A stretch of 64,000 bases of DNA from Martensiomyces pterosporus (GCA_025201845.1 MU603935.1:194481-258480), one strand, 5' to 3'. Shown: positions 47,839 through 58,879, counted from the stretch's first letter. Notes: generated from the letters alone by a model not told the origin. A program made the numbers and translations.

Positions 47839-50800
47839 ATGCAGCCCCGCCAGCGCGCCAACACGCTTAGCATCAACACCACCACCACCACCACCACCAC
47901 CTCAAAGGGTGCCTCGTTTGACTCGCAGTACCGGCGAACGAGGAAGGTCTCTGGCGGCGGACATGTGCTGGAGGAGGTCGATGAGCACTCGGACTCCTTC
48001 CCCGACCCAGAGCCAAAATCCGCGGCGATTGCACGCAGCGGCGCAATGACGCCGCCAATGGCCACTCCACGCGGCCGCAGTCGCACGGTAGCTGATGCCC
48101 CGCCGCCATGGAGCGCTCTGCTGAAGAGCGGCACTGCCCTGTCGGCAGCTGGGAACTCGCCCGCAAACGGCAGGCCGCTCTCTGCAATGCTTCTTGAGCC
48201 ACCAGACTCGCCCAGCGTCATGGGCATGAAGGGCAGACACAGGCTGCAGAAGGATGCGTCACATGCCGACTACGACTCGATCTTGATGCGCAACGGCAAG
48301 TGGTGCGACTTTGAGCGGAGAAACCTGGCTGCCTACGAGTACCTCTGCCACGTTTGCGAGGCAAAGGAGTGGATCGAGGCCTGCATTGAGGAGGAGCTGC
48401 CCGACATCGCCACAATCGAGGACTCGCTGCGAGACGGCGTTGCTCTGGCAAAGCTGGCTCGCACGTTCTGTCCCGAGGCTGTGGGCAAGATCTACGAGCA
48501 GCCGCAATCGGCCGCCTTGGCAGGCAGGCAGGTCGCAGGCGGAATGCAGCGGCGATTTGTGTTCAAATACACAGACAACATCAACTTCTTCCTCCAGGCC
48601 ATTCGCCAGGTGCGGCTCCCGCGCCTATTCCACTTTGAGCTCACTGACTTGTACGACCGCAAGAACATGCCCAGGGTCATCTACTGCTTGCATGCACTCA
48701 GCCATTTCCTGCTCAAGATGGGCATTGCACCCGAGATGAAGGATCTTGTCGGGCACCTGGAGTTCTCCGAGGCACAGCTGGCTCAGACACAGGCAGAGCT
48801 CGACAACCTGGGCATCAAGGTTCCCTCGTTCCACAAAATCGACTCTGACATTGGCAACAGACGCCCCCGCTTATCGCGCGAGCTTGTGCTGCCTTCCAGC
48901 GACCAGGAGCAAGGCGGCGATGCTGGTGACAGCGACGATGACGAGAGCGACGACGAAGCCTCGGAGGACACCACACATGATGGCAACATTGGTGCTGCTG
49001 AGCAAGATGAAGCGGCCGATGCACCCAGGGACATCCTGCCCGAATCGCCCAGGAACGACGACCGGTCAGATGTCACCAAGTGGGACGGCGACGTCTCGTT
49101 CTTGGACGACCCAGACATCGATCGCATGCATAAGGCAAAGCTCTACTGGCAAAAGCGCATCGACATTGTTGTCCAGTACCAGTGCTCTGCACGCCAGCGC
49201 CTGGCTGAGCGCCTGCTTGAAGAGAAGCGCCAGGCACGGCGGTACCAGCGCATGTGGGAGTCTGCCACTGTAATGCAGTCCATGGCTCGAATGGTCCTGG
49301 GCAGGCGTGTGCTTCTTGGGTACCGCGCCGAGAAGAAGGCAGACGAGGACCGCGTCCTGGCCGCAGCCGCAGAGATGGAGCGCCAGCGGGTTGCTGCCAT
49401 CGAGCAGAAGAAGCGCGATGAGGAAGAGGAAAGGAGGTGCAAGGAGCGCGAAGAGGAGGAGCTCATTGAGCGGCAGCTTGAGGAGCGTGCGCGGCGGGAC
49501 CGCGAGGACCGCGAGAAGGCTGAGCGTGCTGAGCAGGAGCGGCTGGCACGCGAGAAGGCCGAGGCAGAGCTCCATGAGCGCCAGAAGGCTGAGACAGAGC
49601 TCCATGAGCACCAGAAGGCCGAGACAGAGCTCCATGAGCACCAGAAGCGCCTAGAGAGTGAGCGCGCCGAGCTCGAGCGCCGCATCATCGGCGTGCAGTC
49701 CCTTGTACGCGGCAAGCTGGCGCGCAAGCTGTACGGTGACATGCGTGCGTGGATGGATGCGATCACTCGGTTCCAGGCGGTGTGCCGTGGCTATATTGTG
49801 CGGCAGGAGTACGGCGAGCGCCTGTCGTCGTGGAGGAACGTCGAGTTTGGCGTCAAGCGCATCCAGGCCTTGGCGCGCGGGTACCTGGTGCGCCAGCGCA
49901 TCAAGGGCCACCGCACGCACCTCAAGCGCAACGTCAATGTCATTGTCAAGCTGCAGAACATGTACCGCGCCAAGCTGGCGGGCAAGGCATACCGCACGCT
50001 GACTGTCGAGGATACGCCGCCGACACCCAAGATCGTCCAGAGCTGCGCCCCGCTGCTTGAAGACACTGACCAGGACCTTGAGGAGGAGCTCGACCTTGAG
50101 CGCCTGCGCCAGAAGGCGGTGAGGCAGATTCGCGAGAACCAGCACACCAGCCGCGTCCTTGACCAGCTCGACATCAAGATTGCGCTTCTTGTTCGCAACC
50201 GCATCTCGCTCGAGGAAGTTGTGCGCCAGACAAGCCGCCACTTCCGCTTCCTCGACGAGCTGCGCCGCCCGGCATCGATTGCGTCGAGCAGCTTCCGCGG
50301 CTCGTCGATGGCGCTGACAGGCGCTGTGCCAGCAAACTCGCTCTACTCGCTGAAGAACCTCGACAAGGACTCGCGCCGGAGGCTCGATGGGTACCAGCAC
50401 CTGTTCTACCTGCTGCAGACCCAGCCGGTGTACCTCGCGCGCCTGCTGTTCTTGCTCAACCAGGGCGGGTCAAAGGCCATGCGCCAGTCGCAGATCACCA
50501 CTGCGTCGATGGCGAACAACAGCAACGGCGGCCTGAACGGCAACGCGCGGGCGTCGCAGGACATTGGCGCGTCGCCTCGCATGAGCAATGCTGGAAGCGG
50601 AGACGAGATTTCGATTTCCAAGCTCATTGAGACCATTGTGCTGACTCTGTTTGGGTTTGCCCAGAACGCGCGCGAGGAGTACCTCTTGCTCAAGCTGTTC
50701 TGTGCTGCGATCCAGATTGAGCTTGGTGCGATTTCGAACCTGCAGGAGTTTCTGCGCGGCAACCCGATATTCATCAAGCTGGCTGTGCACTACAACCGCG

Positions 50801-53301
50801 GGGCCAAGGAGCGCAAGTATCTCCGTGACCTGCTCCAGCCGCTGATCAGGAAGGTCATTGACGACAGGGACTTGGACCTCGAGTCCGACCCGCTGGTCAT
50901 CTACCGCACGCTGATCCGCGAAGAGGAATCGCGCACGGGCGAAAAGTCGCGCCGGCCATACGACATCAGCCGCGAGGATGCTCTGAACGACATGGAGACA
51001 CGCACCACGTTTATCCGCCACCTGAGGCAGCTGCGTGTGCTGGCGGACGAGTTTATTGTCGCCATCCAGAACTCGCTGGACAGCATGCCGTTTGGAATGC
51101 GGTACATTGCCAGGGAGCTGCGCCGCGCGCTGACGGAAAAGTTCCCGCAGGAGGCCGAGTCGCAGGTGATGAAGGTCGTTGGCCACCTGGTGTACTACCG
51201 GTACATCAACCCGGCGATCGTCGCACCCGAGTCGTTTGATGTCATCGAGACCACAATCACGCCGCTGCAGCGCAAGAACCTGGCCGAGATTGCCAAGATG
51301 CTCAACCAGGTCAGCGTCGGAAAGCACTTTAACGAGGACAACATGTTCCTCCAGCCGCTCAACAACTACGTTGGCTACACCTCGGCAAAGTTCCTCGAGT
51401 ACTCGTACGCTGTGACTGACGTCGTTGACCCCGAGGTGCACTTCCAGGTTGACGAGTTCACTGACCTGGCCACGCTGAACAAGCCCTGCATCTTCATGAG
51501 CATCGGCGAGATCCAGACCATGCACCAGGCGCTTGAGGCGAACCTCGACTACATTGCCCCTCCGATCCCCGAGCAAATCAAGCAGCGTTTCGGCTCGTAC
51601 GACGCGGTCATTGGCATTATTGAGCGCCGCCGGAAGCAGGAAGAGGAGCGCGCGAATGCCAGCGAGCTGTCTGGCTCGCGTGAGCGCGACGAGGATGACG
51701 ACGACGACGAGGCTGACCTGGCCGACGCGATTCCCCAAGGGACCGTGCTTGTTGAGCGCATGTCGTCGGATGGGCAGGGCCGCGTGCTTGTTCTCGACGA
51801 CCCTCTGCGCGTCGTGCTCCAGGACCTTGGTCTTGCGCCAAAGACCCGGGCCGACCCGTATTCCCGCTACGAGCTGCAGCTCGACCTTGCGGATCGCTTC
51901 GCCGACGATGCCATCACGATCATGTCGGGCAGCGCGTCAACCTCGGTGCTCGCGGCGTCTGCATCGCAGATCCTCAGCGACGCAGCAATCAGCGCTAGCC
52001 AGGCCACCTACAGCAGCGGCGGTCTGCTGCGTCACCAGCCGACTGCCAAGGAGGCAGTGCATGCAAAGGCTGAGCGCGCAGCCAAGCTGCACAGGCTGTT
52101 CCTGGAGACGAAGCGCAAGTGGCTCTCCATCCTGCCTGTTCAGTCCGGGACCTCGCTCCTGGAGATCTTGGAGCGTCCAGTGACTGCCCAGGACGAGTCG
52201 AGGTGGCGCGCAGCCATTCAGCTGGAGCTGGCCAAGCTTGAGGAGCGCCGGCAGAAGCAGCAGGTGCAGTGGCAGCAGCAGTGGGAGGCGCAGCAGCAGC
52301 TCAACCTCTTGCGCGAGTCGCAGGAAGCCATCATGAGCCAGGCTGCTGCTGCTGGCGGCAACGGCAGCCGTCCCAACAGCGTTGCGGGGGCCAACAGCGA
52401 TAGCGGAATGCTCTCGGGCCGCAGCTCGCCAGCGCCGCCGCCGCCACCGCCAGCGCTTCCTGGCGAAAAGGTCATCCGCGAGCTGTCGCAGATGTCGTTT
52501 GCTGACCTGAAGCGACAGGTGGCCAAGTCGATGCGCACCCTCGAGTCTGAGCGGTGGGTTGAGCGCACTCGCAAGTCCAACATTGGCACGGGCAACAGCA
52601 CGAGGGACCCGGCGGGCGGCAGGGCTGGCGAGGCAGGCCCGCGCCCGGCGTATGCGGCTGTGTTCCGCGTGCGCCGTGCCGACGGGTACCAGGGCATGCT
52701 GAACGCCATTGCGCGTGACATCCGGACCAAGGCGCAGCGCCGCGAGCGGCGTCGTGCTGAGATGCGGCGCATCCGCACAACGCTGATGAACCTCAAGGAA
52801 AAGTCCGACTACCTGGAGTCGCAGCGGCAGTCGTACGAGGCCTATTTGGAGTCGTGCACAAAGAAGCTGTCGGCGACTGGCGACTTGACGCTCAACAGGG
52901 CGAGCACCCGTGCGCGCAAGATGCACTCGGTGCTGCCGTTCACCAGGCAGTACTTCCACCTGCGCGACCTGCAGCGGTCGGGGGGAGTGCCGCGGTTTGG
53001 CTCGTACAAGTACTCGGCAGAGAAGCTGTACTACAAGGGCGTGATCATCAGCGTTGACGGGTACCCGCCGCGCCAGCTCGACAAGATCAGCCTCACTATT
53101 TCGTCTGACGAGGCCGGCGTGTTTGACGTGCAGGTCAGCCTGATGGGCGTCAAAATGCCCGGCGGCGGATGCGTGCTTCACATGCAGGACCTGCTGCAGC
53201 TCCAGTACGACAACGTCCAGACCATGACTCTGTACGAGGGCAGCGTGGTTGTCAACACCAACCTGCTTGTATTCCTCATCAACAAAAAGTTTTATTCGTA
53301 G
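47839..53301 (+). CDS. IQG1: IQGAP-family cytokinesis scaffold (Rng2/Iqg1)
   Basis: This is an intron-free 1,820-residue protein. Residues 1-150 are disordered. A calponin-homology actin-binding domain spans about 170-297 (AKEWIEACIEEELP to YCLHALSHFLLKMG). An acidic stretch and a long charged coil follow. About five IQ motifs lie at 475-715, for example IQALARGYLVRQR and VQSLVRGKLARKL. The RasGAP-related domain (about 930-1250) has EEYLLLKLFCAAI, FNRGAK-type VHYNRGAKERKYL, MPFGMRYIARELR and YYRYINPAIVAPESFD. IQGAP GRDs lack the catalytic Arg finger and bind Cdc42/Rac without GTP hydrolysis. A RasGAP C-terminal domain (about 1600-1815) closes the protein. It organises F-actin, calmodulin light chains and myosin at the division site or hyphal septum. 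The coil contains three tandem copies of AE(T)ELHE(H/R)QK encoded at 49561-49650. Confidence 0.97.
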   Translation: MQPRQRANTLSINTTTTTTTTSKGASFDSQYRRTRKVSGGGHVLEEVDEHSDSFPDPEPKSAAIARSGAMTPPMATPRGRSRTVADAPPPWSALLKSGTALSAAGNSPANGRPLSAMLLEPPDSPSVMGMKGRHRLQKDASHADYDSILMRNGKWCDFERRNLAAYEYLCHVCEAKEWIEACIEEELPDIATIEDSLRDGVALAKLARTFCPEAVGKIYEQPQSAALAGRQVAGGMQRRFVFKYTDNINFFLQAIRQVRLPRLFHFELTDLYDRKNMPRVIYCLHALSHFLLKMGIAPEMKDLVGHLEFSEAQLAQTQAELDNLGIKVPSFHKIDSDIGNRRPRLSRELVLPSSDQEQGGDAGDSDDDESDDEASEDTTHDGNIGAAEQDEAADAPRDILPESPRNDDRSDVTKWDGDVSFLDDPDIDRMHKAKLYWQKRIDIVVQYQCSARQRLAERLLEEKRQARRYQRMWESATVMQSMARMVLGRRVLLGYRAEKKADEDRVLAAAAEMERQRVAAIEQKKRDEEEERRCKEREEEELIERQLEERARRDREDREKAERAEQERLAREKAEAELHERQKAETELHEHQKAETELHEHQKRLESERAELERRIIGVQSLVRGKLARKLYGDMRAWMDAITRFQAVCRGYIVRQEYGERLSSWRNVEFGVKRIQALARGYLVRQRIKGHRTHLKRNVNVIVKLQNMYRAKLAGKAYRTLTVEDTPPTPKIVQSCAPLLEDTDQDLEEELDLERLRQKAVRQIRENQHTSRVLDQLDIKIALLVRNRISLEEVVRQTSRHFRFLDELRRPASIASSSFRGSSMALTGAVPANSLYSLKNLDKDSRRRLDGYQHLFYLLQTQPVYLARLLFLLNQGGSKAMRQSQITTASMANNSNGGLNGNARASQDIGASPRMSNAGSGDEISISKLIETIVLTLFGFAQNAREEYLLLKLFCAAIQIELGAISNLQEFLRGNPIFIKLAVHYNRGAKERKYLRDLLQPLIRKVIDDRDLDLESDPLVIYRTLIREEESRTGEKSRRPYDISREDALNDMETRTTFIRHLRQLRVLADEFIVAIQNSLDSMPFGMRYIARELRRALTEKFPQEAESQVMKVVGHLVYYRYINPAIVAPESFDVIETTITPLQRKNLAEIAKMLNQVSVGKHFNEDNMFLQPLNNYVGYTSAKFLEYSYAVTDVVDPEVHFQVDEFTDLATLNKPCIFMSIGEIQTMHQALEANLDYIAPPIPEQIKQRFGSYDAVIGIIERRRKQEEERANASELSGSRERDEDDDDDEADLADAIPQGTVLVERMSSDGQGRVLVLDDPLRVVLQDLGLAPKTRADPYSRYELQLDLADRFADDAITIMSGSASTSVLAASASQILSDAAISASQATYSSGGLLRHQPTAKEAVHAKAERAAKLHRLFLETKRKWLSILPVQSGTSLLEILERPVTAQDESRWRAAIQLELAKLEERRQKQQVQWQQQWEAQQQLNLLRESQEAIMSQAAAAGGNGSRPNSVAGANSDSGMLSGRSSPAPPPPPPALPGEKVIRELSQMSFADLKRQVAKSMRTLESERWVERTRKSNIGTGNSTRDPAGGRAGEAGPRPAYAAVFRVRRADGYQGMLNAIARDIRTKAQRRERRRAEMRRIRTTLMNLKEKSDYLESQRQSYEAYLESCTKKLSATGDLTLNRASTRARKMHSVLPFTRQYFHLRDLQRSGGVPRFGSYKYSAEKLYYKGVIISVDGYPPRQLDKISLTISSDEAGVFDVQVSLMGVKMPGGGCVLHMQDLLQLQYDNVQTMTLYEGSVVVNTNLLVFLINKKFYS
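49561..49650 (+). repeat. Three tandem 30-bp coding units in the IQGAP coiled coil
   Basis: Each unit encodes AE(A/T)ELHE(R/H)QKx, and units two and three are almost identical at the DNA level. Ten-residue units do not match the heptad, so the repeat shifts coil register as it expands. Confidence 0.85.
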
Positions 53302-54325
53302 ATATTATCCGCCCATTCCACACTTTTTTCTTTCTGTCTACATACACATGCTCTCTTTTCATTTCCACGGCTCGGCGAAGGCACATGCTCTCTCCTGGGT
53401 GGGGGCTCGCTTCACATGAAACACGGCCGGTGCTGCGTACAGCCTCCCTGTTTCCCGTCGGGTGTTTGCCGAGTGCATGGCCTGCCTTGCCCCGCGTCTC
53501 CTAGCTTGCCCTACCATGCCCTATCGGCTCGCATCCGTAGCGGTGGTCTGTGGGAGCAGGGGAGGATTGGCAACTACCGCTCTCTCGCTGCTGCTCTCTT
53601 GCACCTTGTGATTGCGCTTTCATGCGACCGGACCTGCGAGTCCTGGCCCCCTGTGCCTTCCGAGGTCTGCTTCCCTCCGGCCCGAATGCTGCTGAGCTAC
53701 AGAGCCGATTTCTCCCTTCACAGGATGCATGAATGGGCCACCATGTCTGCGCGCGATAGGATATATTGATATCTGCCTGCTTGCCGCTGACAATGGAGCA
53801 GGGCGCGTCCGTGCCCACATCTGCCCGACTCTGTGCACATTCCGTGTGTGTTGCATGCAGGATCGCGTGTAGAACAGGGGGTGCGCTGGCGCAACGGCCC
53901 CCTCCCTATGCCGTGTGCAGCGCATGCTGCTGGTGGCTCTAGCTTTTATTTTGCGTTGGCGCCAACTTCCTCAATAGCACCTTTTATAGCGCCTTGGCGA
54001 TGGAGTGGCTTCTGGGCTTGCTGGCAGGTGCTTGATATTATCTGGCAGCTGATTAAGCTCTGATTGCCCGGGGTTTGTGACAGTGGTATTTTGAAGCCGC
54101 AGAGCTGCGATCATGGCTGATAAACGGGAAAATTTTTTGGGCGAGCGCGAATGGCCGATTAGGAAAAGATAATGCACAGGATTTCATCCCAGTTCCTGCT
54201 GCCATTCTCGCCTCGCATCATCAAACCGCGCGCTCAGAGACTGTCGCACGACTCTGCGCCTCTCTTCCTGCGAGGCTCGGCGAGCCTGCTACCGCGCCCA
54301 CCGAACCCGCTCTGCCGGGTTTCTT

Positions 54326-54360
54326 GCCTGCCCCTGCTATTTCTTGGAGCAGGGGCAGGC
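54326..54360. repeat. Perfect 13-bp inverted repeat, 9-base loop
   Basis: GCCTGCCCCTGCT is followed by a nine-base loop and then by its exact reverse complement. The arms are GC-rich and would form a stable hairpin in DNA or RNA. Confidence 0.85.
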
Positions 54361-55102
54361 TCCCATGCTCTGTGGAGCAGGCGCATGTGGTTCACGCACC
54401 CTGCCGGATACGGGCCTGCGCCTTTGTGCTGCGTGTGCGGGAGGAGGGGGAGCAGACGCCATGACGCCACTGCTCTCTGCGCCATCGCCCGCATGCGTGC
54501 TGCTGGCTGCAGCCCTCTCTTTCTGCTGCCTTGCCTGTGTGCTGCGTGGGCGCCAGGCAGGATGAGCTGGCGCTATAAAGCCGCCGGCTGCTGCTGCCTC
54601 GCCGAGCCTCCCTCACCATGCCCTGTCACTTTCGCTGCACTCTAGCCCGCCTGTCCGTCTGCCTGTCTGCCTGCCGCTAGTCCGTCTCTCCTCCATCCAC
54701 ACGCTCCATTCTGCCAGGGAACAACGCGATTCCTGCCTGACCTTCTGCTATCTGCCACAGTCATTGCTGCCTAGCGGTAAGTTGCATGCATGGTCCTCCA
54801 ATGTTCCCATGCCCTGAGGGAATCCACAGCTGAGCCTTGCCACTGCTGCCACTGCTAATGACGCACAACACGCGTCGGCGCCAAAGCAGGGCGGCAGCAG
54901 GGCTGGCAAAGAACCGGGCTGTAATCTGCAGCGTATCTGCAGCGCATCTGGGCGCAGTGAAATACAAATCCTGTGTGCTACTCAGTAATCCCCCCATCCT
55001 CCTCCTGCCGCCCCGATTCGCAAGTCTCTCACACAGCTCGCTTCTGGCGCTCCCCTTGGCCAACCGGGCTGTGGGGCGGCACAAGCCGCGCTGCTGCTTG
55101 GG

Positions 55103-55109
55103 TATAAAA
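55103..55109 (+). promoter_or_regulatory. TATA box of the GSIII gene
   Basis: TATAAAA in GGGTATAAAAGGCC lies about 250 bases before the ATG at 55352 and is followed by CT-rich leader DNA. This is the clearest core promoter in the window. Confidence 0.6.
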
Positions 55110-55351
55110 GGCCCGAACCCAGCGCGCGTTACCAGCCCCTTGCCCTCCTGGCATTACCACTCCACTTTGCCACCTCTGATCGCCTCTTGCTTTCGCTCTC
55201 AACGGGAATAAAGCATAAAACAATAGTAAATAGTCAACGGCAGCGAGAACACCAGCACTCTCACCGCAGACTCCTTCCTCCTTGCCCATCCTAACTTTAT
55301 ACAACTCATTTCCCACTCTCCTCTATAGCACTTTTTTGAAAGACACCGAGT

Positions 55352-58300
55352 ATGAGCGCCTACGAACTCCGCAAGAACGCACTTATGTCTGCCGTCTCTG
55401 GCCAGAAGCGCGAGGTCCAGTACCCTCGCAAGGCCGACGGAAAGCCCCTGTATCCGTCGGAGATCTACGGCGAGAACGTCTTCACGCTGAAGACCATGGC
55501 CAAGGCCCTGCCCAAGCCCATCTTCGCCAGCTTCCTCAAGCAGCGCCGCGGCCGCCACAACCTCGACAAGCCGACTGCCGACTCCATTGCCCACGCTGTC
55601 CGCGTCTGGGCCATGGATCGCGGTGCGACGCACTACACCCACTGGTTCCAGCCCCAGACTGGCGCCACTGCCGAGAAGCACGACGCCTTCCTCTCGCTCG
55701 TGTCCAACTTCACCCCCGGCGGCGAGGAGGTACGTATCTGGCATTTGTTTACCTTGCAGTCACCTCGCTCCTCGATTGTTGGCGAGGAGCAGCGAACGTT
55801 TTTGGAGTGCGTTGCTTGTGCATGCTAGATGCCCAATTCTTTTGGCTGCTGCCCCCCTCGTCCTCGCCCTCGTCCTCGTCCCTCCCATGCCTGGCGACGC
55901 AGTGGCTGTGCTGCTGTGCTGTGCTGTGCTGTGGTGTATATATATCCTTGCCTCCAAGGGTCGAATCGGCGGCGCCCGTAGCCACAGCCCCATTCTTATT
56001 GTTCCGTCCTGTTCGCATGCCTTTTACTGCCCCGACTCGGCGCTAGATGGCGTGCAGCACATTCTTTTCGCCTGCTGCCGCGATCCCCAGGCTGCTGGCA
56101 GCGGGGATCAAGGCGTGGAGGAGTGCGTGGAGTGCAGATGCGTGTTGAGCAAGGAGCACTAACAAAAGCCATGTCATATGATTCAGCATTTCGTAGGTCA
56201 CTCCCATTGATCTGTTCTCTGGCAGCCAGCTGCTGCAATCCGAGCCCGATGCGTCGTCGTTCCCGTCCGGCGGCATGCGCACCACCTTCGAGGCCCGTGG
56301 CTACACCATCTGGGACACCTCGAGCTCGATGTTTGTCCAGCAGGGCCCCAACGGCACCTCCATCCTGTACATTCCCTCGGTCTTCATCTCGTACAACGGC
56401 GACGCCCTCGACGAGAAGACCGTTCTGCTCCGCTCGAACGAGGTTCTCTCCCGTGCAGCCACCGAGCTGGTCAACCTCCTTGAGCCTGAGGGTAAGTGCA
56501 GCTGCTATCAGCGCCCCTTATCTCGTGCTGTGGGCGGCAGACAGGCCTGCTTTTTCAAATGGGCGTGGGGTGTTTTTTTTTGTGATTCACCGCTTTGCAC
56601 CGTCCAGTCACGGCGCGGATGGCTGATTCTGGCAGACAGATCCTGCGCTGATTTGTGCATCAGAGTTGATCACAGCTAGCGCTAATTCGTATCAGCCACC
56701 TGCTGCATGCCAATCGCCGCCTGCTATCACATGTGGTGGTATATGCTAACAAACACGCCTTTTGTGCAACGCTTGCTGTGTGCTGTAGCCCACGTCAACC
56801 ACGTCTACACCACCCTCGGCACCGAGCAGGAGTTCTTCCTGGTTGACCGCAACATGTACACGATGCGCCCTGACCTGAAGATCACCGGCCGCACGCTTGT
56901 CGGCCAGCTCCCTCCTCGCCACCAGCAGCTCGAGGACCACTACTTTGGACGCATCCCCGGCCGCGTCATGCGCACCATCAGCGAGCTTGAGCTCGAGTGC
57001 CTGCGCCTTGGCATCCCCATCAAGACCCGCCACAACGAGGTTGCGCCCGCCCAGTTCGAGGTTGCGCCCATCTTCGAGGAGGCGTCGGTTGCCGTTGACC
57101 ACAACCTGCTGACCATGGATGTCCTGCACAAGGTTGCGCACCGCCACAACCTGCGCGTCCTGTACCACGAGAAGCCCTACAAGGGAATCAACGGATCCGG
57201 AAAGCACTGCAACTGGGCCATCGCCACCGACCGCGGAGACAACCTCCTGGACCCCACCGTCCGCCCCGAGACCAACTACCGCTTCATCATCTTCCTGCTC
57301 GCTGTTCTGCGCGCCCTGCAGCAGCACGCTCCTCTCCTGCGCGTCGCCATCTCGTCGTCGTCGAACGAGCACCGCCTGGGTGCCCAGGAGGCTCCCCCAG
57401 GCATCATCTCGGCGTTCCTTGGCGACCAGCTCACCGAGGTCCTCAACGCCATCGAGGAGAACCGCCCCCTCAAGAACTTCAGCGTCCCCCAGTTCCAGTC
57501 GATCAAGGTCGGCGGCACTGTTCTCGACGTCAAGGTCGCCGCCCTGCCCAACATCTCGCGTGACCTGACTGACCGCAACCGCACGTCGCCCTTCGCGTTC
57601 ACCGGAAACAAGTTCGAGTTCCGTGCCGTTGGGTCGAAGCAGTCGCCGTCGTTCCCTGTCACGATTCTCAACTGCGCCGTCACCGCCGCCATCGCCGAGA
57701 TCACCAGCGAGCTGCGTGCGCAGACCGGCGACAAGCCCCGCCCCTCGCAGGAGGACAAGCTCGCGGTCATCCGCAAGTTCATCAAGCTGACCAAGGCCGT
57801 CCGCTTCGAGGGCGACAACTACTCCGAGGAGTGGGTCAAGGAGGCCGAGGCCCGCGGCCTGCCCAACATCAAGTCGGCTCCCGAGGCGTTCACGTACCTG
57901 AAGAAGCCCGAGCACGTCGAGATGCTCACCAAGACCACTGGCATCTTCACCGAGAACGAGCTCGACTCGCGCTACTACATCCTCAACGAGCGCTATGCCA
58001 AGGACATCATCATCGAGGCCGAGACCCTCAAGACCATCATCGGCCAGATGGTCCTGCCCGCTGCCTTTGAGTACCGCAAGACCCTTGCCGAGTCGGCTGC
58101 CTCTCTCAAGGCTGTTGGCGTCGGGGGCGCGCCTGAGGTCGACACCCTCAACGAGCTCACTCCTCTGGTCACCACTCTGCAGGCCGAGTACAAGAAGCTC
58201 ATCGCCGCCGTCGACGCGTTCAACAAGAGCCACGCCGAGGACGCCAACGAGCACGCCACCCTCGCCTACTCGACCATCGTCCCCGTCATTGCCAGCGTCC

Positions 58301-58386
58301 GCGATGCCTCGGATGCCCTCGAGGTTGCTGTTGCCGACAAGTACTGGCCTCTGCCCAAGTACACCGAGCTCCTCCTCACTGTCTAA
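55352..58386 (+). CDS. glnN: Type III glutamine synthetase (GlnN-like), three exons
   Basis: Exons are 55352-55729, 56230-56491 and 56789-58386. Joined they give 745 residues in one frame; GSIII is about 720-730. The donors GTACGT and GTAAGT and the acceptors CCAG and GTAG keep the reading frame with phases 0 and 1. GSIII hallmarks are WFQPQTGATAEKHDAF (about 95-110), SEPDASSFPSGG just after intron 1, FEARGYTIWD, EVAPAQFEVAPIFEE, YHEKPYKGINGSGKHCNWAI and APPGIISAFLGDQL. The C-terminal helical part specific to type III is present. The enzyme makes glutamine from glutamate, ammonia and ATP as a dodecamer. Codon use is the most C-ending in the window, so high expression is likely. Most fungi rely on type II, and whether this genome also has it cannot be seen here. 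Reading straight through either intron breaks the protein. Confidence 0.93.
55730..56229 (+). other. Intron 1 of the GSIII gene
   Basis: The donor is GAG|GTACGT. The acceptor is GCAGCCAG|CTG, and the second AG is required to keep frame; the first AG (56224-56225) would shift it. The intron contains a CTGTG/TATA microsatellite near 55910-55950. Its 500 bases are long for this genome. Confidence 0.8.
56492..56788 (+). other. Intron 2 of the GSIII gene
   Basis: The donor is G|GTAAGT after GAG and the acceptor is CTGTAG|CC. The split codon is GCC (Ala). The 297-base intron has a T9 run near 56573. Confidence 0.85.
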
Positions 58387-58879
58387 GCTGCACGCCGCCT
58401 GGCACCAAGCATCTTGCTTCTTCTCTATTTTTCATTTCAAAGGAATCTCTTTTCAGTCCATGGCAGCCATCTGCTGCTAATATAATCGGCACATCTATCT
58501 ACATGTCGTGCAGCAGATGGAAGCACCAGCAGCAGTAACAAAAGCCCCGCAGTGGTGGTACTATTCACATAGCGCCATGAAGGCGCGCTTTCGCACCATT
58601 GCTGCTGCTCTCGCAGGTCGGCCCAATGAGCGCAGCGGACCCGGGCTCATTGGCTTGCTGGTTGGGCGTTGGGCGCAGAGCCTCTCCCCGGTTTGTGCTC
58701 CTGCTGCAGATAACAGGCAGATGCTACCAAAGAGCGAGCATAAGCTGCCGCCCAAAGCACGTCTCTATCTCTGTCCCTCTCACTTCACTTGGCCATTTTT
58801 GTTGTTGTTGCTGCTGCTGCTGCTGCCTCGACTCGTCGCATCTTTTTTTCTTTTGCTTTCTTTCCACCGAATTCATACA
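58387..58879. other. Intergenic region, MRI1 promoter
   Basis: These 493 bases follow GSIII. The MRI1 frame is open upstream to 58508, but that part is low complexity, pyrimidine-rich and outside the family. It ends in a TTG/CTG run just before the ATG. No other gene was seen. Confidence 0.5.

Larger units (their letters stand above)
53302..55351. other. Long promoter region of the glutamine synthetase III gene
   Basis: This 2-kb region holds no convincing gene. GATA-type elements are clustered: TTATCT 54038-54043, TGATAA 54118-54123 and AGATAA 54167-54172. A perfect 13-bp hairpin lies at 54326-54360. A TATA box at 55103 is followed by a CT-rich leader. GATA factors are the standard nitrogen regulators in fungi, which suits the gene downstream. 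Confidence 0.55.

Noticed and set aside
56746..58254. 502-codon minus-strand frame antisense to GSIII exon 3
   Set aside because: It is a Leu/Val/Gly-rich shadow caused by the C-ending codons of GSIII.
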